From: a virus
Length of the DNA stretch: 27,915 nucleotides
Virus record (IMG/VR): IMGVR_UViG_3300042475_001103
Location: 1-27,915 of that record
Strand: one strand, 5' to 3'
The position numbers and the translations under genes are program-made. Numbering within the stretch: position 1 is the stretch's first letter; every line of letters begins with the position of its first letter. The notes under the pieces are model-generated. The model worked only from the letters and a program-made list of their open reading frames with translations. It made no database searches and was not told where the DNA came from. This document shows, in pieces, positions 1 through 6,776 of the stretch.

Positions 1-1941
1 TTGAGTAGCGGTGTCTGTATTGGTCTTCATTTCTTTTGCGTAGTAAGCAAAAGAGTCTGTCCCGTCTTGAGTAGCCGCTGTCACGTTCGAGATTGTTAGA
101 CCAGCGTCAGCGATTGCTTGTGAAAGTCCTTGCGCCCCAAGTTCGGCAAGAACGAACGCTTCAGCACCCGAATTCGCACCCAACGGGTTGTCTTGAGCCT
201 TGCCTCTCAGCAAGTCATACTCTTCAATCAACGCACTGACACGAGTAGTCAGAGTCGCCGCTTCGTCACCTGCATCAGCAAGCGCACTCGTCAAGTCTTC
301 TTGACGATCTTTCGCTTCTTGTGCGTTCTTGCTGAACGAATACCAGACTGCCGCAACAGCAACGACAGCAACAGCAACACCAGCAAGAATTGGCCCTGCC
401 GCCGCAAATTGTGCAATAGCAGTTGCAAAGGCTTGCGTAGCCATAGCCGCTTTCAATGCGAGCCACGCTTTCGCAAGAGAACCAAGCATGATCAACAACG
501 GCCCACCGACAGCGACAAGACCTGCAAGCACAACGATGATCGTCTTCATGAAGTTTGGCAGAGCGTTGATTGCGGTCATGACTTTCTCGAACGCTGTCGC
601 AACCATCTTCAATGCAGGCACAACAATCGGTACAAGAACTTGACCGAGACTGATGAAAGCATCTTTCACTTCTGCCATGACTTGCTTCATCTTGAAAGCA
701 CCTGTCGACGACATCGCTTGGAACGCTTTGTCTGCGTCGCCTGTGTTGTCAGCAAGGTTGTCGAATATCTTTGTCGTGCTCTCTGTTGCCGCACCGAACA
801 TACTCATGATACCTGTCAACGCACGAACGTTGCCGAAGACGAGTCCTTGTGCTTGTTCGTTATCACCGAACGCTGTTGTCAATGTTTGCAACGCTGACAA
901 CAAGCCCTTCTCTTTGATCTGTTGACGCAAGCCTTGACTGCTCAGACCGAGACTGTTCATCGTCTCTTCTGCTTCTTTAGTTGGTGTCAATAACGAACCC
1001 AAGATTCCACGAATCTGAGTTGCCGCTTCGCTTGCATCTGTACCGTTACGACTCATCGCCGCAAAAGCCGCACCGACTTCATTGAACGAAACACCCATCG
1101 CTGACGCAATCGGCAGAACTCTAGGCAACGCACCAGCCAACTGATCTGCTTCCATCTTGCCTTCACGAACAGCCGCAACCATCAAGTCTGTTGCCGCCGC
1201 CGCAGATAAGTTCTCGATACCGTAAGCGTTCAACGCAGACGACACAGTGTCAGCAATGATGCTTGTATCGCCCATGCCGATCGCTGACGCTTTCAATGAC
1301 TGCTCAAGAACTGTCATTGCTGTCGCACCATCGATACCTGCTGACGCAACGAAGTACAAAGCATCAGCGGCTTGAACAGCACTGCCACCATATTGCTTCG
1401 CCATTTCACGAGCGGCGATACCCATGTCAGCAACTTTGTCTTCAGACAAACCGACCATCGCCACGATTGACTGCATTGAGAACTCAAAGTCGTTCGCTGT
1501 CTTGATCGCTTGACCACCAGCGAGCAACATCGGTGCAGTCAAAGCCATCGACATCCTCGTGCCGACAGAAGTCATCTTGCTACCCATGTCGGTGAACTTG
1601 TTACCTACACGAGACGCACTGTCACTCGCTTGCTCAATCTTCTTTGAGTCTCTAGCGACCTTCTGCGCCATCTGATGATACGCAAGACCGAACTCGTCAA
1701 CCCCGTAAGACGCTTTCGCATACGCTTGTTCAACTTTGCTGAGAGACTGCTTTGTCTGTTGAGCAACCTTCTGAACTGCTTTCTCAGCCTTAGTTGCACC
1801 AGCAGACGCATCTTGACCGATCTTGTCGAAAGAATCACTGAGCGTCTCAACAGTCTTCTGAGCGGCTTTGACACCAGCGATGAGCGGCTTTGAGTCAAGA
1901 CCGAGAACGACGTTGACTGTGCCGACTGTTGCTTGTGCCAT
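1..1941 (-). CDS. Tail tape measure protein, N-terminal part (runs off left edge)
   Basis: Open for 647 codons from the ATG at 1941 to the window edge with no stop. The order is typical of TP901-type tape measure proteins: an N-terminal stretch MAQATVGTVNVVLG, an Ala/Lys/Gln-rich helical and probably coiled-coil segment, the conserved core (DFEFSMQSIVAMVGLSE, GIDGATAMTVLEQS, LPRVLPIASAMGVSFNEVGA, NGTDASEAATQIRGIL), then hydrophobic helices near 640-350 (ALPNFMKTIIVVLAGLVAVG and a following Ala/Val segment). The family sets tail length and is threaded through the tail tube. It starts 3 bases after the stop of the frameshifted chaperone, in the usual tail order. The C-terminal part, including any lytic domain, is not in view. 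Confidence 0.95.
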   Translation of the reverse strand, partial: MAQATVGTVNVVLGLDSKPLIAGVKAAQKTVETLSDSFDKIGQDASAGATKAEKAVQKVAQQTKQSLSKVEQAYAKASYGVDEFGLAYHQMAQKVARDSKKIEQASDSASRVGNKFTDMGSKMTSVGTRMSMALTAPMLLAGGQAIKTANDFEFSMQSIVAMVGLSEDKVADMGIAAREMAKQYGGSAVQAADALYFVASAGIDGATAMTVLEQSLKASAIGMGDTSIIADTVSSALNAYGIENLSAAAATDLMVAAVREGKMEADQLAGALPRVLPIASAMGVSFNEVGAAFAAMSRNGTDASEAATQIRGILGSLLTPTKEAEETMNSLGLSSQGLRQQIKEKGLLSALQTLTTAFGDNEQAQGLVFGNVRALTGIMSMFGAATESTTKIFDNLADNTGDADKAFQAMSSTGAFKMKQVMAEVKDAFISLGQVLVPIVVPALKMVATAFEKVMTAINALPNFMKTIIVVLAGLVAVGGPLLIMLGSLAKAWLALKAAMATQAFATAIAQFAAAGPILAGVAVAVVAVAAVWYSFSKNAQEAKDRQEDLTSALADAGDEAATLTTRVSALIEEYDLLRGKAQDNPLGANSGAEAFVLAELGAQGLSQAIADAGLTISNVTAATQDGTDSFAYYAKEMKTNTDTATQ

Positions 1942-1944
1942 GAG

Positions 1945-2504
1945 TTATCTTCTCGATCTTGACTTTGCTCGCTGTTGTTGTTGTTCTCGTTCGCTTGCTT
2001 CAATCTTGAACAACGCACACCACTCAACGAACTCTGAACTCGTCATCGTGTCCATAAGTTCGCCAACTGTCATGCCAAGTTCACGGGCTAGATGGAAGTA
2101 CGATCGTCTTTCAGGTTGGCTTCTCCCGAATCGGTCGGGGAAACCGAGTAAGACTTTCCCGCTTCATCGATTGCCTTCTCTTTCAAGCCTGAAACTTCGA
2201 GACAACTTGTGACGAGACGATCGATAACAGCACCTGACTTCTCAGTCATGAGCCACTGCAAGTCGTCTTCTGTGAACACAGGTGAACCGTCTTCAGGGTC
2301 GAGACAGCACGTGACAAGAATCTGACCGTATACGTTCTCGATCTTGTCGCCGTTGTCTGACGTGTCTTGACTAGCCGCAACGAACGATGCTCGCTGACGC
2401 ACAGTCATTGAACGCACTTCGATCGATACGTCCCATTCAGGGATAGCAATGATCTCACGATCAAGGTCTTGCGCTGATCTGATCTTGTTCTTGATGTTGG
2501 ACAC
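1945..2504 (-). CDS. Tail assembly chaperone, -1 frameshifted long form (gpGT-like)
   Basis: If ribosomes slip back one base on GGGAAAG at 2160-2154, translation continues as VLLGFPDRFGRSQ... for 69 more codons to the TAA at 1947-1945. The product has about 186 residues from the 2504 start. The extension is coding-like and resembles a T domain: HLARELGMTVGELMDTM then SSEFVEWCALFKIEAS, ending in a Gln/Arg-rich tail. That extension has no credible independent start with a ribosome binding site, and it fills the whole gap between the short form and the tape measure ATG. In lambda the GT product links the tape measure to tail tube subunits and is made at a low ratio to G. The ratio here cannot be read from sequence. 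Confidence 0.85.
2088..2504 (-). CDS. Tail assembly chaperone, short form (gpG-like)
   Basis: A protein of 138 residues from a GTG at 2504, which has AGGAG ten bases upstream. An in-frame GTG at 2513 is also possible, but the AGGAG is then only one base away. It lies between the tail tube and tape measure genes, the fixed position of the gpG-type chaperone. The sequence fits the role: a mixed alpha/beta start (AIPEWDVSIEVRSMTVRQRA) and a helical middle (DDLQWLMTEKSGAVIDRLV). Such proteins coat the tape measure protein during tail assembly and are absent from the finished virion. The zero-frame tail after the slippery site is short and polar. The family is assigned mainly from position, size and the frameshift. 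Confidence 0.85.
   Translation of the reverse strand: MSNIKNKIRSAQDLDREIIAIPEWDVSIEVRSMTVRQRASFVAASQDTSDNGDKIENVYGQILVTCCLDPEDGSPVFTEDDLQWLMTEKSGAVIDRLVTSCLEVSGLKEKAIDEAGKSYSVSPTDSGEANLKDDRTSI
2131..2160 (-). other. Programmed -1 frameshift site with downstream stem
   Basis: The heptamer G GGA AAG lies in the zero frame at 2160-2154 (codons gcG GGA AAG). It is the same slippery heptamer as in lambda G/GT. Six bases after it, TCGGT (2147-2143) can pair with ACCGA (2135-2131) around a 7-base loop. An alternative CCCGA/TCGGG stem overlaps it slightly further downstream. The -1 frame is open on both sides of the site. Confidence 0.85.
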
Positions 2505-2542
2505 TTTGGTCACACTCCTATGTTGTTTGTTTGTTATTGAGA

Positions 2543-2953
2543 TCAGTACGTGGTGCGAGTGATTGAGCCAGTGACCTGAAGATCAAGGCTGTAAGTCACT
2601 ACGTCACCGACAGGGTTTGAGATCGAGTACGAAGTCACGATCGCTTCACCCGTGTACTTGACGTTGCCAGCAGTTGAGCCAGCAGGTCCGAACACGAACG
2701 AACGTGATGCAGGTTCTGCACCGCCTGCGATGTAACCGTCAACAGTTGCGTCCCAAATACCAGAGACGCTGATCGTTGCGTCTGTGAGACCAACGATGTA
2801 CGACTTTGCGCTTGAACCGAACGCAGTGGTCTCAGCAGTGTCGAGAGTTTCGGGCAAGTCGACACTCGTGACAGTGTTGCTGATATCTCGAACAGAACCA
2901 GCGGTGTCGTCGAGTGTGAAGTTCGTGGACTTACCATGTACGAAAGTGGGCAT
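2543..2953 (-). CDS. Tail tube protein (short paralog)
   Basis: 136 residues, starting at an ATG with AGGAG six bases upstream. It is a beta-rich major tail tube-type protein. Residues 1-9 (MPTFVHGKS), the segment FGSSAKSYIVGLTDATISVSG and the segment TSYSISNPVGDV match the neighbouring upstream gene almost word for word, so the two are paralogs. Tube proteins of this type form the stacked hexamer rings through which DNA passes. The position between neck genes and the tail chaperone supports the role. Which of the two paralogs forms most of the tube is not visible, although the stronger ribosome binding site is on this one. Confidence 0.8.
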   Translation of the reverse strand: MPTFVHGKSTNFTLDDTAGSVRDISNTVTSVDLPETLDTAETTAFGSSAKSYIVGLTDATISVSGIWDATVDGYIAGGAEPASRSFVFGPAGSTAGNVKYTGEAIVTSYSISNPVGDVVTYSLDLQVTGSITRTTY

Positions 2954-2965
2954 GACTATCTCCTA

Positions 2966-3721
2966 TTAGTTGCGGGCGAACCCGACGTTGAAAGTGATTG
3001 AACCTGAAGAACCTGCTGTGCTTGCTGTGACTCTGACGTAACGATTGACAGTGCCTGTGCTCGCTTTTGATACGCCGAGTGTTGTGCTCGCTGGTACTGC
3101 GTCGAACGTGATCAAGTCTGCCCAAGTGCTGTTGTTCGTTGAGTGCTGAACCTTGATCGTGGTGTCTCCACCTGCGATCGAGTTTGCTGTGACGTGAAGT
3201 GTTGCGAGCGAACCAGCGGCAGACGATGCGGCGTTGTCAACGCTTGCGAGGTTGCCAAGAGAACCGAAAGCGATTGACGCACCCGTAGTAAGAACAACAC
3301 CACCGTGAAGTCCGTACACCTGATTAGCAACAGCACCAGCAGTTGCATTGAAGTCAGCACTCACGCTCGACACGTCAGCGACAGGGTTCGAGATCGAATA
3401 AGAAGTCTCGTGCGCTTGACCGACGATGCAACGATTGCCGATCGTGCCTGTCTGATAAACGACAGTGACAGCAGGACTCGTTGCTTGACCGAGCAGAGTG
3501 CTCAATGCAACGTCAGAACCGCCAGCGTCTTGCGAGTACAAGCCTGAAAGACTGAGCGTCGCATCGTTGAGACCTGTGATGTAGGACTTCGCAGAAGAAC
3601 CAAACGAGGTGACTTCAGCAGTGTCGATCGTTGATGCGTAATCAGCAGAGTTGAAATAAGTTGAGAGATCGTAAGCGTCGATGAATACGCCCGTCGACTT
3701 GCCGTGAATGAATGTAGGCAT
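2966..3721 (-). CDS. Tail tube protein paralog with C-terminal extra domain
   Basis: 251 residues. The first roughly 135 are a tail tube domain with MPTFIHGKST, FGSSAKSYITGLNDATLSLSG and TSYSISNPVADV shared with the next gene. The remaining roughly 115 residues form a separate beta-rich, Ser/Thr/Ala-rich domain (KVQHSTNNSTWADLITFD, NRYVRVTASTAGSSGSI) that looks like an Ig-like or carbohydrate-binding-type beta sandwich displayed on the tube surface. The ATG overlaps the stop of the upstream gene (TGATG), so translation is probably coupled. There is no obvious Shine-Dalgarno of its own. Tandem tube genes of different length suggest a mixed or decorated tube. Confidence 0.8.
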   Translation of the reverse strand: MPTFIHGKSTGVFIDAYDLSTYFNSADYASTIDTAEVTSFGSSAKSYITGLNDATLSLSGLYSQDAGGSDVALSTLLGQATSPAVTVVYQTGTIGNRCIVGQAHETSYSISNPVADVSSVSADFNATAGAVANQVYGLHGGVVLTTGASIAFGSLGNLASVDNAASSAAGSLATLHVTANSIAGGDTTIKVQHSTNNSTWADLITFDAVPASTTLGVSKASTGTVNRYVRVTASTAGSSGSITFNVGFARN

Positions 3722-3936
3722 CAGATAACCTCAGGTTCAGTTGAAACTTCTTCGACGACGACAGGTGCGTTCTTACTCTTCTTCGCTGATGCGTCGATCG
3801 CTTCGACGTAACCTTGCTCGACAAGCCATTCAGAATCTTTTGCAGTGAGTTCTACTTCTTCGCCTGCTTCGTATCGCTTGTCAGCAACGTCGATACCACT
3901 TGTGCCGTCTTGTCCACCTGTGACTCTGTATCGCAT
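3721..3936 (-). CDS. Small phage protein of the late operon, unknown function
   Basis: 71 residues from the ATG at 3936, chosen because AGGA lies 6 bases upstream and MRYRVT is a natural start. An in-frame ATG at 3948 would add MRNF. The core motif (YEAGEEVELTAKDSEWLVEQGYVEAID) looks like a small barrel followed by a helix-turn element, a pattern I associate with short proteins near head-tail genes in many phages. The C-terminus is acidic (VVVEEVSTEPEVI). It overlaps the next gene by one base (TGATG), so it belongs to the tail tube transcription unit. No function is assigned. Confidence 0.7.
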   Translation of the reverse strand: MRYRVTGGQDGTSGIDVADKRYEAGEEVELTAKDSEWLVEQGYVEAIDASAKKSKNAPVVVEEVSTEPEVI

Positions 3937-3969
3937 GAAGTTCCTCATCTGAGATAACGCCGAGCGACA

Positions 3970-3982
3970 GTCAAGACTTGAC
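3970..3982. other. Short perfect palindrome GTCAAG-A-CTTGAC
   Basis: Six-base arms around a single central base, in the non-coding region between the divergent start of the tail-tube unit (3936) and the first plus-strand cassette. It could be an operator, but no second copy was found, so it may be chance. Confidence 0.25.
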
Positions 3983-4095
3983 GGTCACACGGACACCTAC
4001 GGCGACGAGCGCACACTTGTTGAGCGAATCGTAGCAGGCGTGATGCTGTCGAGATCGTAGGTTGGGACTGTTTCCTGCGTGATTCTAGGTACGAT

Positions 4096-4175
4096 AAGTG
4101 CTGGTCAGAGACATATTTTGAGAAATATCGTGCATATGTCGCATCTTGTACAAGTACGTGTATATGATCTCTTCT
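4096..4175 (+). promoter_or_regulatory. Repeated promoter element, copy 1
   Basis: One of three copies of a conserved upstream region (others at 15364 and 17357). In order: AAGTGCTGGTCAGAG (4096-4110), inverted repeat GACATAT (4110-4116) and ATATGTC (4134-4140), palindrome CTTGTACAAG (4145-4154), -10-like TATGAT (4163-4168), then 7 bases to the ATG at 4176. No Shine-Dalgarno precedes the ATG, so transcription starting at or next to the A would give a leaderless message. The -35 position lacks TTGACA; the TTGTACAA palindrome begins exactly 17 bases before the -10 in all copies and probably binds a regulator. Confidence 0.75.
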
Positions 4176-4325
4176 ATGAACAACACCACAATTACAAAGA
4201 CAGAAGTCCTATCCAAGAAGATCAGTCTTCTCAACGATCTGTTCGACAACGGGCGTATCACTCTGAGTGAACTTGAGAGTCTTGTTCAAGACGCAATCGA
4301 AACATTCAACGGAGAGAACTCATGA
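4176..4325 (+). CDS. Small helical protein, first gene of plus-strand cassette 1
   Basis: 49 residues, beginning MNNTTITKTEVLSKK and continuing with a likely helix-turn-helix-sized pair of helices (ISLLNDLFDNGRITLSELES, then LVQDAIETFNG). The start is fixed by the promoter element ending 7 bases upstream and by the MNNT start shared with the first genes of the other two cassettes. It overlaps the next gene by ATGA. No family is recognised. The helical pattern could suit a small DNA-binding or adaptor protein, but that is a guess. Confidence 0.65.
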   Translation: MNNTTITKTEVLSKKISLLNDLFDNGRITLSELESLVQDAIETFNGENS

Positions 4326-4615
4326 GCACTTCATCATTCATCAACGCTGAAGAGTTGCGAGTATCAAAGCAACTACAACAGAAGAACAAGAACTCAAAAT
4401 ACCTTAGCGAAACGGGTCAAGAGTGCGCTCTTTGTTGCAAGGGAATGGGGCAACTGACAGAGGGCATGAACGTGTGGTACATCAACTTGACAACTGACGA
4501 CATGATCGCCCCAATCGAATCGAATATCGAACTCGGCGACAATGATCAGGGTTGGTTTGCTCTTGGCTCAGAGTGTGCAAAGCGTGTACCACTAACTCAC
4601 CGTATGAAGTTCTAA
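4322..4615 (+). CDS. Small Cys-containing phage protein, possible zinc site
   Basis: 97 residues. It starts in an ATGA overlap with a GGAGAG ribosome binding site inside the previous gene. Cys35, Cys38 and Cys39 (CALCC) and Cys85 (GSECAKRV) are spaced like a treble-clef or short zinc ribbon. The pattern CxLC..., then QGWFALGSECAKRV resembles small zinc-binding proteins common in actinobacteriophages, from recall. The N-terminal 30 residues are polar and helical. No function can be assigned. Confidence 0.75.
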   Translation: MSTSSFINAEELRVSKQLQQKNKNSKYLSETGQECALCCKGMGQLTEGMNVWYINLTTDDMIAPIESNIELGDNDQGWFALGSECAKRVPLTHRMKF

Positions 4616-4645
4616 CAACAACAAACACAAACAGGAGAAACCATC

Positions 4646-4864
4646 ATGAACACGAACGCACACTTGATCACTCACAACGGCGAAAGCCGAGGCAAGTTGT
4701 ACTACACAACTCTCAACACTTACGAGATGAAGTTTGTCTTGGGCAACTTTCAACTCGACGCAGACGGTGTGACGATCATTGCTCGCAACATCGGCGGTCA
4801 TAATCGATTCAAGTTCATCACAGTCGATCAGATCATCGACTTCGAGCCTGATCAAGCGAAGTGA
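4646..4864 (+). CDS. Small hypothetical protein, cassette 1
   Basis: 72 residues with a strong AGGAGA ribosome binding site 7 bases before the ATG, preceded by an unstructured CA-rich leader (aacaacaacaaacacaaac). The sequence is beta-rich (GKLYYTTLNTYEMKFVLGNF, ARNIGGHNRFKFITVDQII) and ends FEPDQAK. It resembles a short SH3-like or PH-like fold. No family is recognised. It is followed by a possible separate promoter for the next gene. Confidence 0.7.
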   Translation: MNTNAHLITHNGESRGKLYYTTLNTYEMKFVLGNFQLDADGVTIIARNIGGHNRFKFITVDQIIDFEPDQAK

Positions 4865-4880
4865 CTATCGCTCTCACAGA

Positions 4881-4912
4881 TTGACAACAACTGCACTACA
4901 CCGATCTAGTAC
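4881..4912 (+). promoter_or_regulatory. Possible sigma70-like promoter inside cassette 1
   Basis: A perfect TTGACA (4881-4886) is followed 18 bases later by TCTAGT (4905-4910), or 20 bases later by TAGTAC (4907-4912). It sits in the 78-base gap before the 4943 gene and would give a short leader containing AGGAGA. The -35 is convincing; the -10 is weak. Confidence 0.4.
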
Positions 4913-4942
4913 ACTCAACACAAACAGAACAGGAGAACAGCA

Positions 4943-5659
4943 ATGCAACAGTCACCCCATATCCATCACTTCGTCATCTCGTTCGACGCTCGCTCTTTCG
5001 AGTGGGAATGGAACACCGACGCAGAAGAACAGTTCTTCACAGAAGGCACAGTCGCCAACGTGAAGTACGAAGACGACATCATGTGGACTTCGGCGTATCT
5101 TGGTGCGTCGTACGTCGAGAACGAGACAGCGTTATCGGATTCAGTAACGCACGCAGTCAAAGTCTTGAACGATCTGATCACGAAGAAAGCAAGCACACGA
5201 GACTCGATCATTCTGAACTCGATCGAAGAGAACGCTGATGCTCTTGCTGACGCTCTCGTGTCTCATCGAGATTGGTTCGACGAAGACGAGGACTCAGACA
5301 TCGAGTCAATCAAAGTCATCGACGAGGCTCTGTCAGCACTTCAGCACGTATACGACCGATTCTTACCTGAAAGCGAACCACTCATGAAAGAGATTCAACC
5401 TGAGCGCACTCTGCAAGCAGGCTCAGTGCTCACGAACGGTGCGACAGTCGTTGTATGCACGAAGACTCGTGACGCAGTTCCTAGTGACTCGTACGCAACG
5501 TATATCGCAGTCTGCGTTCGAGACGGTGAGAACTTCCACGACTACGCCGTGTGGACTGTCATCGATCGACCTGAAGGTTTCGTTGCTGAACACGGCGACT
5601 ATCGACACACGCTCACAGAGGCGATTGGTTGCTACGAGAATCGACGAGGTGTGCTGTGA
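4943..5659 (+). CDS. Acidic hypothetical protein, cassette 1
   Basis: 238 residues with AGGAGA ahead of the ATG. Three parts can be seen: an N-terminal beta-rich segment (residues 1-60, HHFVISFDARSFEWEWNTD), an acidic helical middle (about 60-155, with DEDEDSDIESIKVIDEAL), and a C-terminal domain (about 155-238, TLQAGSVLTNGATVVVCTKT, then NFHDYAVWTVIDR, YRHTLTEAIGCYENRRG). The C-terminal pattern, beta strands then a YAVW strand and a helix ending in an Arg-rich tip, resembles a small accessory domain seen in actinophage proteins, from recall only. It overlaps the next gene by GTGA. No function is assigned. Confidence 0.75.
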   Translation: MQQSPHIHHFVISFDARSFEWEWNTDAEEQFFTEGTVANVKYEDDIMWTSAYLGASYVENETALSDSVTHAVKVLNDLITKKASTRDSIILNSIEENADALADALVSHRDWFDEDEDSDIESIKVIDEALSALQHVYDRFLPESEPLMKEIQPERTLQAGSVLTNGATVVVCTKTRDAVPSDSYATYIAVCVRDGENFHDYAVWTVIDRPEGFVAEHGDYRHTLTEAIGCYENRRGVL

Positions 5660-5877
5660 CTCACAAGCAGACGATCGTCAAAAGACAGACGCTTAGGCGT
5701 GAACCTCGCATCGGTAGGTGGCTTGACTACATATGGTGGCTCAACTTCTTCTCGTTCGGTGTCAGCATCGCTATATCTGATGTCACTCGAATCACTCTGA
5801 TACCTGCGTTCATCTCGATCACAACAGTCGGCGCACTGCAACTGTTCTCAATGAAACACGACGGGGCAGACTCATGA
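5656..5877 (+). CDS. Small membrane protein, cassette 1
   Basis: 73 residues from a GTG that overlaps the previous stop (GTGA). A basic N-terminus (KQTIVKRQTLRREPRIGR) is followed by two hydrophobic stretches (YIWWLNFFSFGVSIAI and ITLIPAFISITTVGALQLF), probably a two-segment membrane hairpin. It ends with a short acidic tail and overlaps the next gene by ATGA. It could be a holin-like or superinfection-type membrane protein, but nothing specific supports either role. Confidence 0.7.
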   Translation: MTHKQTIVKRQTLRREPRIGRWLDYIWWLNFFSFGVSIAISDVTRITLIPAFISITTVGALQLFSMKHDGADS

Positions 5878-6197
5878 TCAGATACAACGTCATCACTCGC
5901 ACGCTTGACAATGTTGACCGACGATTCGTCGGTGTTGATTACTTCAACCCTGACAACTCGACTGAAGTCTTCACTGCTCTCGTCTCATTGAATGACGATG
6001 ATTGGCAACTCGAAACAGAAGATACGTATCCTGAATGGTTTGCGTTCGATCAAGAGTATGTCGTGTTCTCTTGTGCGTCTCTCGACGAGTTAGTGAACAT
6101 GATCTTGAAAGAAGGTGAGTTCGGTGACATGACTCTGCTCGCAATCGATCAAGACGATGAAGACGTACTCGCCACTGTTCAAGACTTAGCGTGGTAG
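5874..6197 (+). CDS. Acidic hypothetical protein, last gene of cassette 1
   Basis: 107 residues starting in an ATGA overlap. It is strongly acidic with a beta-rich N-terminal half (MIRYNVITRTLDNVDRRFVGVDYF) and an alternating aromatic and acidic C-terminal half (DTYPEWFAFDQEYVVFSCAS, DEDVLATVQDLAW). No signal peptide, membrane segment or family motif is seen. It is tightly coupled to the preceding membrane protein. An anti-restriction or DNA-mimic role is conceivable from the charge, but this is speculation. Confidence 0.65.
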   Translation: MIRYNVITRTLDNVDRRFVGVDYFNPDNSTEVFTALVSLNDDDWQLETEDTYPEWFAFDQEYVVFSCASLDELVNMILKEGEFGDMTLLAIDQDDEDVLATVQDLAW

Positions 6198-6202
6198 TGC
6201 GA

Positions 6203-6239
6203 TGACACACGATCGTCATAATCCTGTAAGATGTAATTC
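6203..6239 (+). promoter_or_regulatory. Possible leaderless promoter for the lipoprotein gene
   Basis: TAAGAT (6227-6232) preceded by TG (extended -10, TGTAAGAT) lies 7 bases before the ATG at 6240, and no Shine-Dalgarno is present. TGACAC at 6203-6208 is a poor -35 match. The geometry matches the leaderless starts elsewhere in the window. Confidence 0.45.
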
Positions 6240-6776
6240 ATGATTCGACGAACGAGCCTTGCGCTCGCAACGTTGTCGCTGATCGCTTCGTGCGGTGGCG
6301 GTGTGAACGACACAACGTCAGTACCCCCACAGACGACCCCTATTGTGTTATCGCCCGTCACTGCACAAGCACCAGCAACAACAACAACATCAACAACGAC
6401 AAGCACAACAACGACTGAAGTACCTTTACAGTCAGACCCGCTTGATTACATTGACGAGCAACGACAACTACACGGTCAATGCGGTGAATGGCACGATCTT
6501 GCACTTGAAGTCGGTTGGCAAGAAGAACAATGGCCCACGTTGAGTGCTGTCTTGTTTCGAGAAAGCCGTTGCACGTTCGACGCATGGAACGGTTCAGACG
6601 CAGGCTTGAGCCAGATCAATCAGATTCACACTTCGTGGTTGAACGAGATGGGTCTTTCACACCCTGACGATATGTTCGACCCTCGCAAGAATCTTTGGTT
6701 CGCTCACAAGTTGTTCTCTTCACGTGAAGAGAAGGGTCAATGCGGTTGGCAACCTTGGTCAAAGCCTTGCAACTAA
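6240..6776 (+). CDS. Lipoprotein with lytic transglycosylase-like domain
   Basis: 178 residues. A lipoprotein signal ends in LIASC (lipid-attached Cys18), followed by a Thr/Ser-rich linker (about 44-62) and a C-terminal lysozyme-like SLT domain (about 70-178). In the SLT domain FRESR carries the likely catalytic Glu108 and GLSQIN (122-127) matches the usual GLMQIN motif. Four Cys residues (81, 111, 168, 177) could form disulfides outside the cell. The family cleaves peptidoglycan between MurNAc and GlcNAc. Anchored outside the membrane, it could help lysis or remodel the wall of infected cells. It is on the plus strand and overlaps the convergent Com-like gene by 4 bases. A host-derived moron gene is possible. 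Confidence 0.85.
   Translation: MIRRTSLALATLSLIASCGGGVNDTTSVPPQTTPIVLSPVTAQAPATTTTSTTTSTTTTEVPLQSDPLDYIDEQRQLHGQCGEWHDLALEVGWQEEQWPTLSAVLFRESRCTFDAWNGSDAGLSQINQIHTSWLNEMGLSHPDDMFDPRKNLWFAHKLFSSREEKGQCGWQPWSKPCN

Noticed and set aside
130-897. Long plus-strand open frame (255 codons) opposite the tape measure gene
   Set aside because: The product is Arg/Cys/His-rich with no domain sense, it has no ribosome binding site, and the opposite strand encodes a clear tape measure protein.
1605-2027. Minus-strand open frame spanning the chaperone/tape measure junction
   Set aside because: It runs out of frame over both real genes and gives an Arg/Ser/Gln-rich, low-sense product.
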